NCBI GenBank assembly: GCA_947683425.1
Contig: CANTUQ010000076.1
Coordinates: forward strand, 3,782,001-3,846,000
Source of the DNA: Excoecaria cochinchinensis
Lineage: Eukaryota > Streptophyta > Magnoliopsida > Malpighiales > Euphorbiaceae
Direction: 5' to 3'
Length of the DNA: 64,000 nucleotides
Shown piece by piece: positions 10,801 through 22,831 of the stretch. Both the position numbers and the translations under genes were made by a program. The notes beneath the pieces are model-generated. The model had not been told where the DNA came from. It saw only the letters and a program-made list of their open reading frames with translations, and did no database searches. Every line of letters starts with the position of its first letter. Positions within the stretch are counted from its first letter, which is position 1.

Positions 10801-12409
10801 TGATTGCATAGTAGATTATCATCCGGGAAAAGCAAATGTGGTAGCTGATGCACTAAGTAGGAAGACAGTTTCAGCAACGCAGTTGAAGCATGTGAGATGG
10901 AGATTTACATCTGATGGAGCTTTGCTTGTTCATTTGAAAGCAAGACCGGTATTGATAGATGATTTGTTAGCAGCTCAAAAGAATGATCCTAAGTTGCAGC
11001 AAGTTTGGCAGTCAGTGGGCAAAGATGATAAGTCTGAGTATATGGTGGATAAGAATGGAGTACTGCGGTACAAGAACAGAATATGCGTGGCTAATGATAA
11101 GGAATTGAAGAAAAGATTGCTTTACGAGGCACATAATACGGTTTTTACTATGCATCCGGGTGGAAACAAAATGTATCAAGATCTGAAACCACTGTATTGG
11201 TGGCCAGGCATGAAGAAGGATATAATTGAATATGTGTCCAAGTGTTTGATCTGTCAGCAAGTGAAAGCAGAGCATCAAGTGCCTCAAGGGATGTTGAATC
11301 CACTTCCTATTCCACAATGGAAATGGGAAAATGTTACCATGGATTTTGTTACAGGTTTGCCTCTGACTTTGAAAAAGCAAGATGCAGTATGGGTGATTGT
11401 GGATAGATTTTCAAAGTCAGCACAATTTATTCCAGTTCGGATGGATTATTCTCTTGATAAGTTGGCTGATCTGTATGTTAAAGAGATAGTTCGACTTCAT
11501 GGAGTACCTTTGACAATTGTGTCTGATAGAGATCCTCGGTTTACTTCTAAGTTTTGGAAGAGTTTGCAAGCTGCTTTGGGGACAAGGTTGAATTTTAGTA
11601 CAGCTTTCCATCCTCAGACAGATGGGCAGTCAGAAAGGATTATCCAAATTTTGGAAGATTTGATGCGGGCATGTGTCCTGGATTTTTCTAAAAGTTGGGA
11701 TAAGTATCTTCCACTCATGGAGTTTGCTTATAACAATAGTTATCAAACTAGCATTGGCATGTCCCCATATGAAGTGCTGTATGGAAGAAAATGTCGTACT
11801 CCAGTTTGTTGGACAGAGTTGAATGAGAACAGAATTGTTGGGCCAGATTTGGTAAGAGATACAGAAGAAAAAGCTAAGATGATTCAGCAAAGGTTAAAAG
11901 CAGCAAGTGATAGGCAAAAGTCTTATGCTGATTTGAAGCGAAGAGACATTGAGTTCCAAGTGGGCGATAAAGTATTCCTGAAGGTGTCGCCTTGGAGGAA
12001 AGTATTGAGGTTTGGCAACAAAGGAAAGTTGAGTCCAAGGTTTATTGGACCTTATGAGGTTCTGGAAAGAATAGGTGCTGTGGCATATCGTTTAGCTTTA
12101 CCTCCAGCTTTGAGTAAACTACACGATGTGTTCCATGTATCTATGCTGAGGAGATATAGATCGGATGAATCTCATGTTTTGCCCCTACAAGAAGTAGAAG
12201 TGCAACCAGATTTCTCCTATGATGAGAAACCAAAGACAATTTTAGCAAGGGAAGTAAGACAGATTCGGAATAAGCAAATACCGCTCGTGAAAGTACTTTG
12301 GCAACATCACGGAGTGGAAGAAGCAACTTGGGAACCGGAGGATGCTATGCGTGAGCAACATCCACATCTGTTTGACTCAGGTATGAATTTCGAGGACGAA
12401 ATTCTTTAA
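7814..12409 (+). pseudogene. Tekay gag-pol polyprotein with one nonsense codon
   Basis: One frame of 1532 codons runs from ATG 7814 to 12409, broken only by a TAG at 8294-8296 in the gag capsid region; ATG 8327 starts the remaining 1360-residue frame. Domains in order: gag capsid (residues about 60-230), CX2CX4HX4C knuckle 'CFGCGSTEHFIANC' (near 8786-8827), protease 'LIDPGSTHSYI' (near 9078), reverse transcriptase with 'FIDDILVYS' (near 10085), RNase H with 'YTDAS' (near 10531), the later Glu and Asp residues and 'VADALSRK', integrase with His-His-Cys-Cys and a complete D-D-E set ('MDFV' 11340, 'SDRD' 11523, 'QSER' 11630), and a C-terminal chromodomain (about 12240-12385) ending 'WEPED'. All catalytic residues are present. 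The stop may be a true nonsense mutation; because it falls inside the capsid rather than at the gag/pol border, a programmed read-through role is unlikely. Expected products: particle protein, protease, polymerase and a chromatin-targeted integrase. Confidence 0.95.
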
Positions 12410-12420
12410 GGAAGGGAGAG
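12408..12420 (+). other. Polypurine tract of the Tekay element
   Basis: AAGGAAGGGAGAG lies immediately before the 3' LTR start (TGTAATGG at 12422), with one T between. It primes plus-strand DNA synthesis. Confidence 0.88.
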
Positions 12421-12421
12421 T

Positions 12422-15400
12422 TGTAATGGCCGCAAAATACCCTAGTTGTTTTGGTATGTCATATGAAGTATGTATGTATATTTATTAAGAGATAAATTCT
12501 GAATTTAAGGGTGTTTAGATAATTAATTATAGGGGTGGATTAATCTGAAAATAAAAGAAGGATTTAATTGCAAAAATATAAAGTATGTAAGTGAGTAAAA
12601 TGACATTATGCATGGGTAAATAAATGGAGGATTAACTAAGTTAATTAACAAAGGATTAAGGTAGAAAATAATGGGTAATTAATTATATGAAGGAGCAGAT
12701 TTTTGTTAGTGGGAAATGATGGAACATGTGAGAATTTAAATAAGAGAAGTGGGAGCAGATTTTTAGTGGGAATTGATGGAACATTTGAGGAGTTAAATAA
12801 GAGTAGTGGAAGCTAATGGGGAACAACTTTTCTTAGTGGGTTTTACTGTGGATTTATGAAGAGTGGACTCATCATCAATTAGCATTAAGTGTCTAGTGGA
12901 AGAGTAAAGTTAGTGGCTAGTGGAGTTTCCATTTTCTGCATCTTTGTACATAGATTGGAGCCTTCTTTAGTCTTTATTTTGTGAGAAAGAAAGAGAGAGG
13001 AAGAGCTGAAATTCGTATGTCTTAGAGAGCCATTCTTTTGTACTTGTTCTTCAGCAAATTAAGCTCTCTTCTCCCTTCAAAAAACTCTGCCTTGAGTGAG
13101 TGTAAGTTGGAAGGGTTGAATGCATATCATTTAAGAGCAAAGATCAAGGATTTGTAAGGTAAAATGATGGTATAATCATGCATGTAAAATTCTGTTTCAT
13201 CTACCTATTCTTAGTATGATTTTTATGAGGTTATTATGAGGATATTAATGCTGGAAATTTATGCTTAATAGCTGAAGAAAAGAGGAGGATTAAAGGCAAA
13301 GCAAAGGTTGGGGAAGCTAGTGAACAACAGCCCCATTAGGAGCTTAGGAGTGTGAGGTTTGGGAACTAGTTGCTTGTGTGTGTATTATTTGATTTATTAT
13401 GTGTATTATGTAAATGGTTGTGTGGTGTGATAGATTGAAGGAATGAATATGTATTGTTAAAATGATGCTAAATGTGTCGGTTTATAACTAATGTGTTGGA
13501 AGTATAAAATAAAATAAAATGGAGTTGAGTTTCTGTGTTGGACTCTCCTGACCTTTAGTGACATTTTCATCCATATATTGAGTTATAATGCTCCAAATGA
13601 GTTGATTCAAATTGCAATTGAAACATAACATCCATATCTAAAAATGTCTAAGAGGAGTGTGGAGCAAATTCTGGCTTTAAGTGTCCCAAAATATTGTCAC
13701 AACGTAGGTATTCCTATTCTATCGGTTCATATGACCATCATTCAGTGTTTAGGGAATAAATTACGTTATAGATGTCCAAATGATCTGATTCTTGTCCCAT
13801 TTGAAAGATAAGACATAGAGGAAGATATGTTAAGAAGAACGTTTTGCCCAGAAATGACCCTAGCTATGTCAAAAATGCAATACAAGTTGAATTATAGAGT
13901 CAGTCTAGAGTCTGCCTCAATTTTTCACCGCCGTGTAAAACCATTTTGCCCAGTTTTACCCATTTTTCACGTCCCACACGGCTGTGAAGGAATTCCTCAC
14001 CGCCGTGTAAAATCATGCTGTCCAATTTTACCCATTTTTCACGTCCCACACGGCTGTATGAGTGTCCATACCGCCGTGTAACCTTATTTTGCCCTCAAAA
14101 TGTATGTTTTCCTTCCCAAATTGAACCCGAACTTCACCACGAGTTCCCTTAGTTGTTCAATACATGTTTATCATTATAAAATGAGTATCTTAAGCATGAT
14201 AAACTATGCATACTAATGTTATATGAGCTATAAATGTTCTAAGTGTAATGAATCAAGCATGATGATAATGATTAGATGGACATGAGAAACATGAAATGTA
14301 TATAAGGGAAGTGATTTATTATGTGTTAAAAATATATGTAAGGTGAATGTGATAATGCATATCTGAGGTGATTAATGAATGAGTATGAGCTTGTCATGAT
14401 GTGAATAAAAAAATAAAATAACTTAAGCCTGCGAGTCAAGTATTGGATAGGTAGGCATGCCTATAGAGGGTCTCTGAGCTGCAGCATAAGTAAGTTAAAG
14501 AAAGTTTGATTCTGATGATATGATTTTGATTGAATCCTTGCTGGATTTCAAGCTATGTAAGAATGAATAAGAAGGGTACCCATAAGTATGAAAGTTTTAT
14601 ATGATGAATGTACCCAAGGGGTACCAAGATATATGAAAATTCTGTCTGAAAGAAGTACCTTCGAGGTACCTATATTCTGTTTATAAGAAGTACCTTTGAG
14701 GTACCTATATTCTGTCTGAAAAATTAACCGTTATCCATAACTTTGAATTGCAGGCAAAATAATCGAATAAATGAAAAGAAAAGAAAAGGGCGAAAAATAA
14801 TTTGATAAACGTAAAATAAAGCTATGTGCATAAATTATTTGGATGGATAATCAATTGACATGATAAATGTATTAAAGAAATGATGATATGCTAGAAAGAT
14901 AAATATTATGAATTGATGCAGTATTAATTGGATGAAATGAGATGCTAGCATGTTAACCTATTTGTTGATGAGGCATGTTTTTGTATGTCATAAATGTTGT
15001 TGTATAATATTGCCTGTTATGTATGAGTTCCCCACTAAGCGTAAAACGCTTAGCACGGGTTTCTTTAATCCGTGCAGGTACGGAAGTAGGTTCTCGAAGG
15101 ACGACTCCGCAGGTCAAAGGTCAACATTAGGCTTTGTGTAGGTTTTTGGGGTTATCATTTTGGGATGTGTATGTTGTTCTAATTTTATAAAATAATGATG
15201 AAAAGTCTATGATGTACAAAGTATGTTTCGGCATGTAAGTCTAAAGATAATAACATAGTATGTGTAAGATGGATAATAAGTAAAGTGGTGTGCTCATGTG
15301 ATGTAATAAGTTTATGTGTGATGCATGTGGAATGGCTTGGGTAAATGTAAGAAGAAAATTTATTTGTACCGGTTTTTATGATCACCTTAAGTTCAGCATA

Positions 15401-15478
15401 TGTAAGTAATTTTGCGTGCGCGGCCACTTCCTATCGTTATAGCCTCATCAGCTTTAGCGAGTGGAAATGGGCGTCACA
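12422..15478 (+). repeat. 3' LTR of the Tekay element
   Basis: 3057 bp, the same length as the 5' LTR. All landmarks are shifted by exactly 7779, including the array (13924-14081), hairpins (14610-14704) and double stem-loop (15035-15074). I noticed no difference between the two copies. Confidence 0.95.
15035..15074 (+). other. Conserved double stem-loop (3' LTR copy)
   Basis: Exact counterpart of 7256-7295. Confidence 0.75.
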
Positions 15479-15483
15479 AGAAG
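15479..15483. repeat. Target-site duplication AGAAG (right)
   Basis: Matches 4638-4642. Confidence 0.95.
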
Positions 15484-16310
15484 ACTTTCTCACTAGTTGT
15501 AAGATTTACTCCATAAGGTTAATTCTAGCCATTGTGGTAAGTTTAGACCAAGAGCTACATCAAATGGATGTAAAGACTGTTTTTCTCAATGGATAATTGT
15601 ATGAAGAAATTTACATGGATCAGCCTGTAGGTTTCATTGAAATAGGTAGCGAACATAAGGTTTGCTGATTGATGAGTTCAAAATATGGCCTTAAATAGTA
15701 TTCGAGGCAATGACATTTGAGATTTCATGATACAATCATGTCGAATGGGCTCAACATGATTGATGAAAACCATTACGTTTATAGTAAAAGCTCTAAAAGT
15801 AATTTTGTCATTTTAACATTGTATGTAGATGACATACTAATAGCAGAAAATGATAAAAGGTACGTAAATGAAATCAAAGATTGGTTATTGTCCAACTTTG
15901 AGATAAAAGATACGGGTCAAGCATATTACATTCTTGAAGTTAAGATTTGAAGAGATCATTTGAGAAGGTTGTTGTTCTTTTCTTAAGAGAAATATATCAA
16001 TAAAGTCATTAAATGATTTAGTATGCGAAATTTCAAGCCCATTGATACCCCTATTGCTAAGAATCATTTTCTCAGCAAAGAGATATGTCCTAAGATGCCG
16101 AAGGAGATGGAACGTATGAGAAACGTTCCATATGTCAGTGCCGTGGGTAGTCTTATGTATGCAATATTGCATACAAGATATGATATATGCTATGTAGTGC
16201 GCATAGTAAGCAGATATCATTCTAACCCAGGCAAAGCACATTGGAAAGCAGTTAAGAGGATACTTAGATACATCAAAGGTACAACAGATTATTCTTTATG
16301 TTCTTAAGGC
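15484..16310 (+). pseudogene. copia reverse transcriptase, second part
   Basis: It resumes the frame cut at 4642. Readable blocks include 'HQMDVKTVFLNG' (ending 15594), 'EEIYMDQPVGF', then 15717-15950 with 'NFVILTLYVDDILIAEN', which holds the catalytic Y-V-D-D box near 15823-15834, and 16023-16307 with 'KPIDTPIAKN' and 'YVSAVGSLMYA'. Several stops and frameshifts separate them, for instance the TAA at 15594-15596. The catalytic box survives but the protein cannot be made whole. Confidence 0.88.
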
Positions 16311-16728
16311 AAGGATCTGCAATTGAGAGAATACAGAGATGTTAATTAGGTAGGAGATATGGATGAGATAAAATCCACTTCAGGTTTTTTGCTCTTGCTT
16401 GGCAAGAGTGCCATCTCATATGAGTAGTAAGAAGTAAACTTGAGTAGCCCTATCAACAATGGAAGCTAAATTTGAAGCTTCCTTAGCTGCAGTATAAGAG
16501 ACAGTTTGGCTAAAATAGTTTGTGAGCCATTTAAGAGTAACTACCTCAGAGGTACCATTGACAGTTTACAGTGACAATCAGTTGTTGATAGCTTATAATA
16601 GAGCTAAGCATATCGACATTAAGTATCAATATACGAGAGATATTGTTGCACGAGGAAAAGAGAACTTACAGTATGTTTCTACGCATGCAGATCTATTGAG
16701 TAAACCTGTAATGAGAGATGTGTTTTGA
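16311..16728 (+). pseudogene. copia RNase H, broken
   Basis: The best segment is 16522-16728, with 'VYSDNQLLIAYNRAKHIDIKY' and 'RDIVARGK', the tail of the copia RNase H. A block before 'KHIDIKY' is shorter than usual, so residues have been lost. Upstream, the 'STMEAEY'-type region near 16450-16490 carries several stops. It would have removed RNA from RNA-DNA hybrids. Confidence 0.8.
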
Positions 16729-17855
16729 GAAACACATTAGATCTCGAGGTTTGCGTAGAATTTGATTGGTACTGTTATATTTTTTTTATAAGCCCTTAAT
16801 GTTATTATTTGTGAATAATAACCAAAGTTCATTGTTGGCAATACATGAGTGTGAATGTTTATGTGTAAACATTTATTGTTATTTGTATGAGATTGAGCAT
16901 GTCAGACAGAGAAGTAGCCCATTCACAAGGGTGTTTACCTTAGTTTTGTCAATGAGTTAGCAAAGACTAAGATGAGGCAATTTTTGAACATATGAGAATG
17001 CTCGAGAGCCTGTTCAAAATAAAAGTGTCATCTTGCAGAAATTACAAGATGAGCCTTGTTAAAGTGCGAGATAAAGACATACATAAAGTTGTATGCTTTG
17101 GATTGAGATCCAAATAAGGATTGTATGAAATCCCATGGTGAGTTAAATGTAACTACCATATTCTGTCTGAAAGCCAGAAGTAGTCCTTAAGTAAGTGGAC
17201 TAAAGTTGGATGCTTCGGTGCATCGCAACCTTATGCTTCTGCATGGTGTTATATATATACATTTTAAATGTAAGACATGCACTCCTTTAAGGGAAGGAAT
17301 AAACACCATAACACATATTTTATACCATGTGTACTTATGTGACCAAGGGATGGGAAGTCAAAATTATTGATCTCAACTTTCCCTATTATGAGACCTTACT
17401 ATTTTTCGACACTTAGAACCCTTAACTTATTCCTGAAGTATGGTTTAGTATGGCTAGCTTAGTTAGTCTCCAAGAGGACATGGGATAATTTGGGCCTGGC
17501 AGAACTAGCTAGAAAAGCGAGCTGAATCTTGATGGATGGCATATAGTAAGAGGGGAAGATAGCCTTTAGATCACATTTAATTGTTTCGTGATTCACCGGC
17601 ATGCCTATTGTAGTTTCTATGAGTAGAGACATAAGAGTGAACACGAAAATTGTTTTATGAGATCATGAGTTAAAACAGTGAATGTGAGAAGGTAATCTAG
17701 GGTTTGGCATATGTGTATAAGAGGATCTCGTCTTTTCGAGATGCTAGTCAGGTGTATAGAACTAGTGCTCTCGATGTATGCTAGTCACACGGTCTATCTA
17801 CATGTATAACTGGAGAACTCAACTGAAAATCGTTCCGTCGTGTGTGAGTGGGAGA
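16729..17855 (+). other. copia 3' non-coding region and polypurine tract
   Basis: About 1.1 kb between RNase H and the 3' LTR with no recognisable protein. It holds several purine-rich and short repeat phrases. It ends with GTGAGTGGGAGA (17844-17855), a typical plant copia polypurine tract directly before the LTR. Confidence 0.65.
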
Positions 17856-18384
17856 TGATGGAGTCTGAATATGCCCATGACTCCCGATATAGATCCGAAT
17901 CCATATCAATATGCGAATTACACAAGCATGGAAAAGGTTCCATATTAAGGTCCTTTAATTAAGGGTTTGTCCCTTCATTAAATAGATTAAATAAGGGAGG
18001 TTACGTATCAATTTCTTAATTAATAGTTGTAACTACCCATTTAATTCCCATTAATTTTGTAACTGCCCATTTCCTATTGATTGCCTTATTTAATAGCCCT
18101 CCTAATTAAGAGCATAAGGATCTCTATAAATAGGGCTAAGGTAAAGATAAGAAAGGAGAAGAAAAAGTTCTTATACTGAAACTCTGCTGAATTCTCTCCT
18201 CGCTTGCTTTCACTCCAAAGGGCTTTTAGACTTTGGTTTAGTTGTCATTATCCCGCTCATGGATATCAGTCCGACCAGTAATGCCAGAAGGGATCCTTGT
18301 AATTGCTTTCGCCAAAGTATCTGCGCTACAAGAGGTAGGTAGCATATAACCCGATTATGTTACCTCCAAATATGCATATGGCAT
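17856..18384 (+). repeat. copia 3' LTR (right end approximate)
   Basis: It starts TGATGGAGTCTGAATATGCCC-like after the polypurine tract, matching the usual 'TGTTGG...ATATGCCC' opening of plant copia LTRs. A clear TATA box lies at 18125-18133. The right end is uncertain: I see no 5' LTR to compare and no target duplication, so 18384 is a guess within some tens of bases. Confidence 0.6.
18125..18133 (+). promoter_or_regulatory. TATA box of copia LTR
   Basis: TATAAATAG follows 'TCTC' and is followed by a purine-rich leader with 'GAAAGGAGAAGAAAAAG', the standard layout of an LTR promoter. Confidence 0.6.
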
Positions 18385-19710
18385 GTTATTTTCCCTTCAT
18401 TTGGTAAAAAAAATGATTTGAAACTTTTATTTTTAAGAATGATTTTTATCTTTTAGGACTAAGTAAAAATTCTACAAATAACATATATAAACACACATCA
18501 ATTAATTAAACACACATATATTCATCTAAGTGTAGATTAAATTAAGAACATGCATCAAAATAATAAATCTTTATTTCATGCTCAATTCTGTGAGTCTCAA
18601 ATATATACTCTAGAAGGGGTGAATAAAGTATTACAAAATTATTATGAACTAAAACAAATGAGAACAAAAGCAGCTTTAGAAGTAGAACACCAAGATGATA
18701 ATAAATCTATTTCATGCATTTAACTTAAAATATTTTTAATCAATCTTTTTTTAATATTAAACATATGCATGGAGAAAACTTTTGATGAGAAAAAATCATA
18801 TTAAAACTTGCTAAAATAATTTATGCAAAAATTCAATTTCTTCCCATGGTAGAACACATACTATTTTTAACTCTGTTCTATAGAACACATAACAGGTATA
18901 AGACAGACAGATTCAGCACAATATAAATATATAGAGCACGAACTTTAAGAGAGTAAGGGATAGAGATATTTGATACCTACATCCTCTCCTTAAGACAACT
19001 CGTCTTAAGAGTTTCTCTCTTTCTAGTGTGACTATATTTAGAGGGTAAGAGTTAAAAACCGATTACATGTAGCTACACAAGTTTTTCTACCAAGCAAAAA
19101 ACCCTAAAACACTTAATCTTTGTTTTTTTCAAGTAAAAGGATCCAAAAACTTAGCCTTTTTTCCAAGTAAAAGAACCTAAACACTAGGTAGTTTATTTTA
19201 TTAGGTTCTAGCAACCTAACCTTATATTATATCACAAATTTGATAAAACTCACTAACATGATTACAATATAGACTATAAGTATTTTGAGGAGATGTGATT
19301 GTGAATGCTCATGATGGAATGAAAACTTACAAACACATTAAAGCTCAAATGGAAAATTTGTTTGCATTCACATACTAAAACACCTCAACTGAAATTAATT
19401 TTGTAGCCAAAATAAAATAGTTGTTGAGTGTGAATTCAATTTAAAAAATGTTTCCATAAAAAGATATTTGATTTGTGTTTCCTTATATAGAATTCAATCA
19501 GCTAGAAAATATTTTAGAATTTTTCTTTCCTTTTTCAAAGAAGGATGTATATGAAAAAATTAATTTTTTTTTTAAATAAAAGAAAATTTAAATAAGTTAA
19601 GATATGATTTAAAAATGCTTTAAATACAGTAAATGAATTTTGTTAGTATGTAAATCCTCAAAAATAATTTTACAAATATTTCCTAAAAATATCTTGATCG
19701 TCAGAACACT
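18385..19710. other. Old AT-rich DNA, unassigned
   Basis: No ORF or motif that I recognise. A block around 18890-19060 with TATA-like and 'CTTAAGACAACTCGTCTTAAG' palindromic sequence could belong to an old minus-strand LTR. This DNA continues at 22832-23649 after the solo LTR. Confidence 0.4.
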
Positions 19711-19715
19711 CCTCG
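19711..19715. repeat. Target-site duplication CCTCG (left)
   Basis: Repeated at 22827-22831. Confidence 0.93.
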
Positions 19716-20046
19716 TGTAACGCCCTAATGCCCCTTGGGAGGACAAGGGAGCGTTACGCGATACTAAACAATATTTAATCCTCTCATGATCACTAATCAC
19801 ACTATGAACATACATTAATCATCACTAAGTCATGGACTATCAATAGTTCACTATAGTTTACCAGTTAGGTTACAGAATGACACTTTACAATTTCATACTT
19901 TACTTATACAAAAATACAGCCTCATCAATACAATATTATTACATTACTACATTACAAGCAATAAACCAAGCTAGAAGACTTGCAACACTCCTTTTTGTGG
20001 CCTGCAGATGTCACTCCCAAAACTTGAACTCCAAGCTATAAACCTA

Positions 20047-20085
20047 CACGGGAGACAATCACCCGTGCTAAGCGATAACGCTTAG
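20047..20085 (-). other. Conserved double stem-loop (solo LTR copy)
   Basis: Read on the minus strand: CTAAGCG-TTAT-CGCTTAG, then CACGGGT...CCCGTG. Stem 1 is kept with a different loop, and stem 2 is one pair longer than in the 4643 element. Confidence 0.75.
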
Positions 20086-21461
20086 TGGGGACGTAAACAC
20101 AATAAGACTAATATAAGCATTCACGAGTTAACTTATAACCATATGACATGCTTTAATTAAAAAATATACCATGCAATAGCCATTCAGACAATAACTCAAT
20201 ATCATGCCAATATTCAGTAATCCATACTTTGCAATACCAATATTCAATACACAATACCAACGGAAGGCTTCAATGTCATCAATATCATAGTTAATATTAC
20301 CATGTATCATAACATTAATATCATCACTACAAGCATTTAACGTTTCAATATAGACATTCTAAAACAAACATACAATTAGTATAGCCATAATAATCATGCC
20401 TATCATACTTACACCCACTAATACTATTCCAACAGCCTCATTCTTAACATACTTACTTTAATTACATACGTTGACATGCACTTAATCTTTAGCTTTAACA
20501 TCTAGCATTTATGATAGTTATAACATATCACTACACTTCACATGAATTCATGTACGTGTAATAAATCATAACTCTATTTAATCATTCACAACCTACAATA
20601 GCTAAACAATGTAACAGCAACTCATATGCCATATATTCGATAATCCTTTCTTGCAATAACACTGATCAATACTCACTGTCAGCGGAAAGCTTCGATAACA
20701 TAACTGTAATAGCATATAATACAATAACAATATCACTACACTATGGCACAACCAACACTAACACTGATCATCATAGTACAATCTTAAATTTTCACATCGG
20801 CACACAATATTATCAACAAACATACCATAACACGTTCTTTATAGTAAGCCTGTATCATACAGAAGTGGATATGGGTATAATAGATATTAACCACTAAAGA
20901 CCGAAGTTTCAAACACTAGATCACTGGATACCCATCGGTATCAATCACTAGACACCCGTCGATGCCACACTAGCAGCTGCGAATCACTAGCCCTTCATAA
21001 GCATGCTTATTTATCCACGACTCGATTACAGGCTTAATCATTAACTCACATAGTTATGTTCATTTATAATATTATTCACACACATAATGATATTCATTCG
21101 CATAGTAAGATTCATTCACATGGTGATGTATTCATGTAGTTTATTAAAGCAACATCATGGTACAATTATCGCATTGAGTAAATTTACATCATTGAATAAG
21201 TCATCACATTAAGCACATTCGCATCATTTCATGCCTTGCACACACCGATTGCTTGATAAACATACTCACATTCCATTATGCATTTAATTGCTTTATTAAA
21301 CTACTATGCCATAGCATCATTTACATATAATTTTGATTGAAAAATATTCATATACTCATTTCATAATGTTAGACATGAGTTGGATAAGCTATAGGAACTT
21401 GTAGTGAAGTTCGGGTGCATTTCGGAAAGATAAACACCAAAAATACACAAAATTGGGGAGG

Positions 21462-21566
21462 GTCACGGTGGCAATGAATTTATTGTGACCGTGAGGTCCA
21501 ATTACATGCAATTCTGCCTTGTCTCTTCATTGGTCACGGTGGAAATCAATTGGTTGTCACCGTGAC
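21462..21566 (-). repeat. GTCACGGTG/CACCGTGAC palindromic array
   Basis: Two hairpins: 21462-21494 (TCACGGT paired with ACCGTGA) and 21532-21566 (GTCACGGTG paired with CACCGTGAC, 9 bp). It occupies the same relative place as the unrelated ACCGCCGTGT array in the 4643 element. Confidence 0.8.
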
Positions 21567-22826
21567 ATACCAAAATTAAGCAAAATAGAAGCAAAAGTCA
21601 GGACTGCTTAACTACTCTTTTTTGTTTAGCCTAAACTAACACATAAACAACATTTTTAGGCAAACATTCCTTGTTAACAATTGTTACCAAGGATGTTAAG
21701 TTTCTAATAGAACAAGTTGTAGGTCATTTAGACTTCTAAATCAATAGATATGAATTAAACAATATAGACTGTTCCAATGAACCCGCCAAGGTAGAGATAT
21801 GTCTGTTTTATCCATTTTTAAGGGTCTTAGAGCTAGAATTAATTCATGGTCATTTCTGGGACTTTTATAGATATGGAAGTCAGGGTTCTAATGGAGCTAC
21901 AATCACTTGATTTGGAGTTGTAAAACTCCACTTATGACCAAATCATCATACAGAGGTCTGATACAATCTAAGCAGAATTTTCCCTACAACTAGGGTTCAT
22001 ACTTAATCGCATACTATACTCATGGAAATTCAATTAACACTTCCACAAACATCCATTTTACATTTCAAATATATAAAATATCAACTAACACATACAATTT
22101 CTCCCAATTACAAAAACACATTAAACATGCATCAATTCAAATAGAATCCCAAACCTCTTGAAGCTCTCCTTCACTTCACTACTTAAGTGGCCTTTTCCTT
22201 TCCCTTTGCCTTTCTACTACCTTCTCCAACTTACAACAACACAAACACATGCACACATATTCAAAACAAAATCAAAGCCAAGAACTGAAATTCAAACAAA
22301 AAGAAGAAGAAAACACTTGACTCATTCTTACCTTTATAGTTTAACACTTGATCTCTTTAACCATATCAATTTAAGTCTTTGGAAAAGATGTAGAAGATGA
22401 AGTAAAGAGGAAAGAAGAAGCAAAGTGCAGATTTTCTTTATGAGAATGGTCGGCCAAAGAGGAACAATAATGACCAATTTCTTCCTTTCAAAAGTCTATA
22501 TATATGCATGAACTTGCTAGGTGTCAATTCATGAGTTAACCCAAAGCTAGATGGCATCTCCCTACAATGCCACTTGGCCTCTACTACCCCTTAATTAGTA
22601 CTAATTAATCTTGCTTAAGTTATTTAATCACCACTTACTTAATTTAATCCCTACTTATCAATTAATCATGCAAATTACACTTTAACCACTAAACTATTTT
22701 AATTTCTTACAATTAAGTCCCTAATTCCCATTTTCAATTTAATCAAAATCTGTAAACCCTAATTTACACTCACTTACTTATGCTAATTACGCTTGATACT
22801 ACTAGGGTCAATTTCGGGCTGTTACA

Positions 22827-22831
22827 CCTCG
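22827..22831. repeat. Target-site duplication CCTCG (right)
   Basis: Matches 19711-19715. Confidence 0.93.

Larger units (their letters stand above)
4643..15478 (+). mobile_element. Complete Tekay-type chromovirus (Ty3/gypsy)
   Basis: A 10,836-bp element with two 3057-bp LTRs starting TGTAATGG and ending GTCACA, an initiator-Met-type primer-binding site, gag-pol with a C-terminal chromodomain, a polypurine tract and a perfect 5-bp target duplication. Every landmark in the first LTR recurs exactly 7779 bp later in the second, with no indel, so the insertion is very recent. One nonsense codon in gag is the only coding lesion I see. The lineage call (Tekay/Del) rests on the chromodomain, the DPG protease motif and the LTR size. 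Confidence 0.93.
19716..22826 (-). mobile_element. Solo LTR, Tekay-type, minus strand
   Basis: 3111 bp starting TGTAACGCCC and ending GGGCTGTTACA on the plus strand, flanked by CCTCG on both sides, with no internal region. It shares the ordered parts of the Tekay LTR at 4643: double stem-loop (20047-20085), hairpin such as GATACC-CATC-GGTATC (near 20925), an ATAAGCATGCTTAT palindrome (near 20997) and a palindromic array (21462-21566). A minus-strand TATATATAG lies at 22496-22504. It arose by recombination between the two LTRs of a former element. The short ORF at 22158 lies in the leader and is not a gene. Confidence 0.9.

Noticed and set aside
11012..11380. 122-codon minus-strand ORF
   Set aside because: Antisense shadow of the integrase region of the Tekay polyprotein; same for other minus-strand ORFs between 8600 and 12330.
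22158..22400. 80-codon plus-strand ORF
   Set aside because: Antisense to the leader region of the solo LTR 19716-22826, composed of low-complexity pyrimidine-rich sequence.
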